Part shown: positions 31,671 to 36,027 of the stretch, piece by piece
How positions within the stretch are numbered: position 1 is the first letter of the stretch
Layout: each line of letters begins with the position of its first letter
Assembly: GCA_019245575.1 (NCBI GenBank)
Contig: JAFARE010000044.1
Span: 89,090-125,116, forward strand
DNA from: Candidatus Dormiibacterota bacterium
Lineage (GTDB): Bacteria; Chloroflexota; Dormibacteria; Aeolococcales; Aeolococcaceae
Direction: 5' to 3'
DNA length: 36,027 nt
Notes under the pieces: generated by a model
What the model was told of the DNA's origin: nothing
Seen by the model: only the letters and a program-made list of their open reading frames with translations
The model's database searches: none
Translations under genes and position numbers: made by a program

Positions 31671-34600
31671 TCATACAGAGGCAGTCACTTTGATGCGCCG
31701 ACCATCTTTCCGAAGCTCGTAGCGGGCCGGGAACAGGGAGGGATCGTGAAAGCTGTCGGTGTGGCTCACCACGATGATGCGCTCGAAATGGTCGGCCATC
31801 TCGCGGATCGCGTCGAGCATCTCGACGCGCCCGGACTCGTCAAGACTGCCGAAACCCTCGTCGATGATCACGGAGGGCAGCGAGCCACCCAGCCCCGCAT
31901 ACTGACCGATACCCGCTGCAAGCGCCACGGCGACGCGGAACTTCTGTCCGCCGGACAGAAAGGCGACGTCGAGCGGCTCGTCCGCTGAGCTGCTGTCGAC
32001 GCAGCGAAAAGTGATCTCCTCTGCATTACCCCGACCCGGCAGGCACTCGATGCGCAACTGGAGATTGCCACCGGAGACACGCGACAGCAACGGGTTGGCC
32101 AGCTTCTCGATCTCGGCGAGGTCGCGCTTCATGACCGCGAGTTGGATACCGCTGCGGCCGAGCAGCTGGCTCAGCCGGTGGTACACGCGGTACGTCTCGC
32201 TCGCGTGCTCGACGCGGGTTTGCATTTCGAGCAATTCCGCCCGCTTGGTCGCCAACGCGGCCGCGCGCTCATGCGCCTCGGTGCGCTCTGCCTCCGCTCC
32301 CCGTGCGCTCTCCTCTGCCGTTAGTTCCGCCGCCTTGGCGTCGTCCAACGGCACCCGGTCGGCCATCGGCACCGCGGCGATTGCCCTCTCGATCTCCTCC
32401 AGTTGTCCGCGCGCGGTGGCGAGGTCACGCTCTGCCTCCTCCAGCAGACGCAGCCGCTCTTCAGCATCGCCGAGCCCGTCACGACGTTGCTCAAGTACCG
32501 TGATGTTCTCGGCGCTCGGCGGTAGGTACGCGGCATCGATGCGCTTGCAGAGGCTTTCGGCGGTCTCGCGCTTCGCCTGCGCTTCGTTGGCATCCGTGCG
32601 GGCGGTCTCCTCGAGCGCGGACTTGCGGTCCCTCAACGCGGCCAGTTCCTCTTGCGCCGCTGCCCGCCGAGTCGCCGCTTGATCGAGCTGCTCATCCAGC
32701 ACCGACTCCTGTTCGTCCACCTCCCGGCACTCCTGGTCGAGTGTTTCAGCGCGCGCCTCGACAGCGGCGACGCGCTCCCGACTGATGCGTGCCAGGATCT
32801 GGGCCTGGCGCTCCGCTGCGTCAGCGCGAGATCGGTCAGCGCGCCCACGCTCCGTCTGTGCGGTGAGGAGAGCCTGATGCAGGCGCGCAGCCTGTGGCCG
32901 CTCCTTCGCCTCCGCGGTAAAGCCTCTAACCGCAGCGCCGAGAGCCGCCAGCGGGCCGTGCAGGGCCGCCTGGCAATCCCCCGGCAGCGCCAGCATGGCT
33001 TCGTCACCGTCGAGCTCTTCGAGCTCCAGGGTGAGCCGGCCGAAGTCCTGCAGGCGTTCGCGTGCTTTCTGCTCCGCCTGCCGCAGGCTCGGGAGCATGG
33101 ACTCCGCCGCGGCAACGCTGTTCTTTTCGTCGGATACGCGCCGGTCGGCTTCATCGCGCTTCGCCTCCAGCGCCCGCACTGCCGCCTGGCAGTCCGCGAT
33201 CTCCTTCTTGATGTGCTGCGCGGTGACCTTCTGCCCGCAGCGTGAGCATGTACCTTCCCCCCTGGCCTGCTCACGTTCCTCCAGCGCCCTCTTCGCCGCC
33301 TCGAGCTCTCCGCGCACCGATCCCGCGGTTAGGTGCGCTTCGCTCAAAGACGTCCGCAGCGACTCCAGCATCGTCTCGGCATCCACACGCGCCTTCTTGG
33401 CGGCGCGCTCCACAGCCGCCAATCCGGCGGCGTCCTGGCCGTCGACAGTGTTGGCCAGGCGTTCGCGCACCGAGACGTACGCGGTCATGAGGCGCTGGCC
33501 ATTGACGAGCGACTCGAGGCGTTCCGCTCGCGCCGCCACCGTCGGCAGTTCCAGAAGGCGTCTGTCGAGGTCGGCTATGCTCGCTTCGGCGGCCGCTATA
33601 GAAGTGTCGACAGCCGCAAGCTCCTGGGCGAGCTTCCGCTCCGGCTGCAGGTCGCGCATCTCCTGGTTGAGCTTCCGTCGGCGTTGTTTCAGCGCCGAGC
33701 ACTCCTGCTCCGCGTTGGTGTGGGCCGCCGACAGCGTCGCGAGTGCAGCCGTCGCGGCTTCGACGTCGATAGTGTCCGCCTCCACGCGGGCGGCCACAGC
33801 GCGGCGGTCGGCCTCGTCCGCCTCGCACAGACACGTATGCGCGTCGTGCAACCGTGGAATTACTTCGAGCAGCTCCCGCTTGAGTTTCGCGTCAGCGCGT
33901 GTCGCCTCAGCATGCTGCTGCGCGTCGATCATGGCCGTGACCCTGGCCGCTACTGCATCGCGCCGGGTATCGAGCAGCCAGTAGCCCTCAACCCGCGCCG
34001 TGAACGAGCGTGCCGCCGCCAGCATCGCGGCGGTGTACGTGTAACGCTGATGGGCCTCCTCTGATGACTTCTGCGCCACGCGCACGTCCTCTTCCGAGGG
34101 GATGCCCTGGGCCAACACTTGCTGGTTGAGCACGTCCCGTTGCGACTTCGCCTCGGCTGCGCGCAGCTTCGCACGGTCTTCCAAATGGCGAAAGCGGCTC
34201 AGATCGAGGATGCCCGAAAGATGTTGGAAGCGTCGGCTCGGCTGCGCTCGGATCAGCTTGTCGCTTTCGCCCTGCAGCAGCAGCACGGAGGAGATAAACG
34301 TCTCGTAGTCGAAGCCGAGGAGGGAGCGGATGTATTCCTCGAGCGCGCGCATAGTGTCGGTGTCGGGCCTCTGGCGCCACGCGTCCGCACTGACGTCGTA
34401 CCAGTCGACCTGAGCGGCGGGCTGGTAGGCGGCCTCACCGTTTCGCTTGATGCGCTTGCTCAGCGTACGCGTCACCCTGTACAGCACGCCCTTGTGCCCG
34501 AACGTGAAAGAGCACGAGAAGTTGCTCGCCTTCTTGTTGAGTAGCTCCTCATCGCGCTGCGCGCCACCGCGGTGCTGCCCGAAGAGGGTGTAGGTGATGA

Positions 34601-34742
34601 CGTCGAAGAGCGTTGACTTGCCCGCTCCATTGTCGCCGGAGATGGACCAAAGGCGGTGATCCCGAAAATCGAACGTGTAGCCGGCGCCATCGTTGTCGTC
34701 GTAGCTGAGGAAATTGGAGAGCGTGATCTCCATCGGAATCAT
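31671..34742 (-). CDS. sbcC: SbcC/Rad50-type exonuclease subunit
   Basis: A 1023-residue ATPase subunit of the SbcCD (Mre11-Rad50) nuclease, which processes DNA ends, hairpins and protein-blocked breaks. Landmarks: ITLSNFLSYDD near the start, Walker A SGDNGAGKST near 35, Q-loop LLLQGESDKL near 155, a long coiled-coil with charged heptads (~200-850) folding at the zinc hook CSRCGQK near 497, signature FLSGGQKFRVAVALA near 925, Walker B SVIIDEGFGSLD near 960 and the H-loop IVVSHTDSF. Length is close to E. coli SbcC (1048). The start overlaps the end of sbcD (ATGA), so the pair is translationally coupled. The ATG three codons later (MEITL) could be the true start. Confidence 0.95.
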   Translation of the reverse strand: MIPMEITLSNFLSYDDNDGAGYTFDFRDHRLWSISGDNGAGKSTLFDVITYTLFGQHRGGAQRDEELLNKKASNFSCSFTFGHKGVLYRVTRTLSKRIKRNGEAAYQPAAQVDWYDVSADAWRQRPDTDTMRALEEYIRSLLGFDYETFISSVLLLQGESDKLIRAQPSRRFQHLSGILDLSRFRHLEDRAKLRAAEAKSQRDVLNQQVLAQGIPSEEDVRVAQKSSEEAHQRYTYTAAMLAAARSFTARVEGYWLLDTRRDAVAARVTAMIDAQQHAEATRADAKLKRELLEVIPRLHDAHTCLCEADEADRRAVAARVEADTIDVEAATAALATLSAAHTNAEQECSALKQRRRKLNQEMRDLQPERKLAQELAAVDTSIAAAEASIADLDRRLLELPTVAARAERLESLVNGQRLMTAYVSVRERLANTVDGQDAAGLAAVERAAKKARVDAETMLESLRTSLSEAHLTAGSVRGELEAAKRALEEREQARGEGTCSRCGQKVTAQHIKKEIADCQAAVRALEAKRDEADRRVSDEKNSVAAAESMLPSLRQAEQKARERLQDFGRLTLELEELDGDEAMLALPGDCQAALHGPLAALGAAVRGFTAEAKERPQAARLHQALLTAQTERGRADRSRADAAERQAQILARISRERVAAVEARAETLDQECREVDEQESVLDEQLDQAATRRAAAQEELAALRDRKSALEETARTDANEAQAKRETAESLCKRIDAAYLPPSAENITVLEQRRDGLGDAEERLRLLEEAERDLATARGQLEEIERAIAAVPMADRVPLDDAKAAELTAEESARGAEAERTEAHERAAALATKRAELLEMQTRVEHASETYRVYHRLSQLLGRSGIQLAVMKRDLAEIEKLANPLLSRVSGGNLQLRIECLPGRGNAEEITFRCVDSSSADEPLDVAFLSGGQKFRVAVALAAGIGQYAGLGGSLPSVIIDEGFGSLDESGRVEMLDAIREMADHFERIIVVSHTDSFHDPSLFPARYELRKDGRRIKVTASV

Positions 34743-35926
34743 GAGTTAGCCTCCGCGGCGATCAACTCTTCGACCGCCTCCAGCAACCGGGCGCGCAGTG
34801 CATCGTCGTCCGCCACTTGCTCCGCGACATAAGCGCGCACCGACCCTTGCCAGTCAGCGCGCTCCAGCGCGAGGCTGCTACGGTCCTCACCGTCGCTGGC
34901 TGTATCGCCCTCCCAGCGCACCTCTGGCGGCCAGCACAGCCTCGCGATGAGCTGCTTTGCCTGGGCTTGCACCGCCTGCGGATTGCCACCTCGAGGCACG
35001 TTGATGATGAGCCGGCAGATGGCCTCAGGTGGCACGGCCCGTGCCATCTCAACTAAGTCATCGCCTTCGTGCCATTCGAGCTCAATGAACTCGGTCGGAT
35101 GCAGTGCGATCGCCTCGGGGTCGCGTACCCGGCCGGTCGAGTCCAGCTCCACTAGCACCACCTGGCGCTCCTGCCCGATTTCCCCGAAGTCCATGCGCTC
35201 CATCGATCCGCAGTAGCGCGTTGCCGCCGATCCGAGTTCCGTCGGCAGGTGCACATGGCCCAGTGCGGTGTACGCGAAATTGGGGAGGTAGCTGCGCGGG
35301 ATGGGGACATCCGCTTCCTCGCTGAGTTCGTGATCGTGCGCCACCATCCCCTGAATCAGCAGGTGGGCCATGAGTACGGTGGGCATTTGCTCGGGATCCT
35401 CGCGAATCGTGGTCTCGTAACCGAGAATGCGCTGCTTTACCGCGTCGCCAAGTTGGTGGTTACGATCGGCTGCGTTTTTGAACTGGATGGCTTCCAAGTC
35501 ATACGCCGGCTGCCGCGGGTATGGCAGGCAGACGAGCCGGAATCGCTCACCTCGCGAGTTCTCGATGACCAGGAGTTCGGGCTTCCAGACGAACCGCATG
35601 CGCGTGCCGGCTGCCTCACCAAAGAGTTCGCGCGCGGTGTGCAGCAATTGGAAGACCCAGTCATGATCGTGGTTGCCGGCGACCACCACCACTTGCAGCC
35701 CGCGCTCCAATCTCGGCTTTAGCAGGGCGGCGAAGCGGCGCAGCACCGTCTCCATGCGCCGCGGTCTAGTCTCATTGAGAAAGTCGCCAGCGATGAGCAG
35801 CACGTCGGCGTCACGCTCGTCGCAGATGCTGAGGATCTCCTCGACCCGCTCCATCTGGTCCTCGAGGCGGGACACATGGCGCAACTCCGCGCCGAGATGC
35901 CAGTCCGAGGTGTGCACGATCTTCAT
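34739..35926 (-). CDS. sbcD: SbcD/Mre11-type nuclease subunit
   Basis: A 395-residue metallophosphoesterase, the nuclease partner of SbcC (E. coli SbcD is 400). The five phosphoesterase motifs are visible: HTSDWHLG (D8, H10), LLIAGDFLNE near 45, VVAGNHDHD near 83, AHLLIQGM near 190 and ALGHVHLP near 225. The C-terminal ~120 residues form the capping/ATPase-contact region. It is the first gene of the pair in the minus direction, 11 bp after the stop of a further upstream gene, so the three form one operon. Confidence 0.95.
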   Translation of the reverse strand: MKIVHTSDWHLGAELRHVSRLEDQMERVEEILSICDERDADVLLIAGDFLNETRPRRMETVLRRFAALLKPRLERGLQVVVVAGNHDHDWVFQLLHTARELFGEAAGTRMRFVWKPELLVIENSRGERFRLVCLPYPRQPAYDLEAIQFKNAADRNHQLGDAVKQRILGYETTIREDPEQMPTVLMAHLLIQGMVAHDHELSEEADVPIPRSYLPNFAYTALGHVHLPTELGSAATRYCGSMERMDFGEIGQERQVVLVELDSTGRVRDPEAIALHPTEFIELEWHEGDDLVEMARAVPPEAICRLIINVPRGGNPQAVQAQAKQLIARLCWPPEVRWEGDTASDGEDRSSLALERADWQGSVRAYVAEQVADDDALRARLLEAVEELIAAEANS

Positions 35927-35937
35927 ACGGTCGTTCC

Positions 35938-36027
35938 TCAGAAGGGCACGTCGTCGCTACGCGGCAACACCCGCGGCCCACGCACGATTGCTGCTTGTCC
36001 CAGCGCTGCGAGGCAGGGTGGCGGCGT
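35938..36027 (-). CDS. C-terminal fragment of an upstream operon gene
   Basis: The frame ending at 35938 is open to the window edge (29 codons plus stop), ending GQAAIVRGPRVLPRSDDVPF. It lies 11 bp before sbcD, as expected for an operon partner. The end DDVPF resembles the acidic tip of SSB, which recruits repair proteins. Alternatively, the GQA.IVRGPRV layout recalls the end of HerA-like helicases that accompany SbcCD. Either would fit DNA repair; the fragment is too short to decide. Confidence 0.5.
   Translation of the reverse strand, partial: TPPPCLAALGQAAIVRGPRVLPRSDDVPF

Noticed and set aside
31038-31988. Plus-strand 316-residue open frame
   Set aside because: It overlaps the end of sbcC and the start of the ATPase gene on the other strand and has no protein-like composition.

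Overview
The window is high-GC DNA from a soil-type, probably Gram-positive or Terrabacteria-like bacterium (actinobacterial or Chloroflexota/Dormibacterota character). The basis is GC-rich third positions, GTG/TTG starts, several Cys-lipobox lipoproteins, two MocR regulators, a CsbD protein, and an LpqI-like GH3 lipoprotein. Rank below this cannot be fixed by reading alone.

Left part, 1 to about 17.79 kb, is ordinary chromosome. It holds a class III aminotransferase, a GNAT acetyltransferase and a secreted seven-repeat FG-GAP protein (all minus). A compact plus-strand operon follows: ABC ATPase with an N-terminal membrane anchor, ABC-2 permease, M48 metallopeptidase. Next come two tandem minus-strand MocR regulators. 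The second has lost the PLP Schiff-base lysine and is divergent from a peptide-type ABC operon (substrate-binding lipoprotein, two permeases, no ATPase). A small lipoprotein, a secreted PKD protein, a GH3 lipoprotein and CsbD close this part.

At 17,789-17,833 (minus) lies a cleanly truncated 3' half of tRNA-Pro(UGG), from anticodon loop to encoded CCA. This is the footprint of site-specific integration into a tRNA gene. Geometry puts chromosome to its left and the island to its right, with the intact tRNA expected beyond the right edge. Base composition becomes visibly more AT-rich to the right.

From there, four same-orientation copies of an 85-86 bp repeat (17,823; 20,544; 22,209; 23,869) divide the island into small modules. 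The first copy starts in the anticodon stem-loop core of the tRNA fragment. The repeats look like attachment sites left by repeated insertion at the same kind of site. Modules carry a PD-(D/E)XK nuclease-like protein plus three overlapping small genes; an SDR oxidoreductase plus an excisionase-like HTH protein; and a SHOCT protein plus a small conserved-looking protein. No integrase is visible.

Right part, 24.0-36.0 kb, looks like a defence and DNA-repair island. It holds an EVE-DUF3883 protein, a SIR2-family protein, an unknown protein that may be beta-rich, a two-gene unit of a Rad50/SMC-like zinc-hook ATPase with a small helical partner, and a full SbcC-SbcD pair preceded by the tail of another gene. 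The best candidates for something undescribed are the tRNA-Pro repeat/module array, the SMC-ATPase plus small-partner pair, and the lysine-less MocR regulator.
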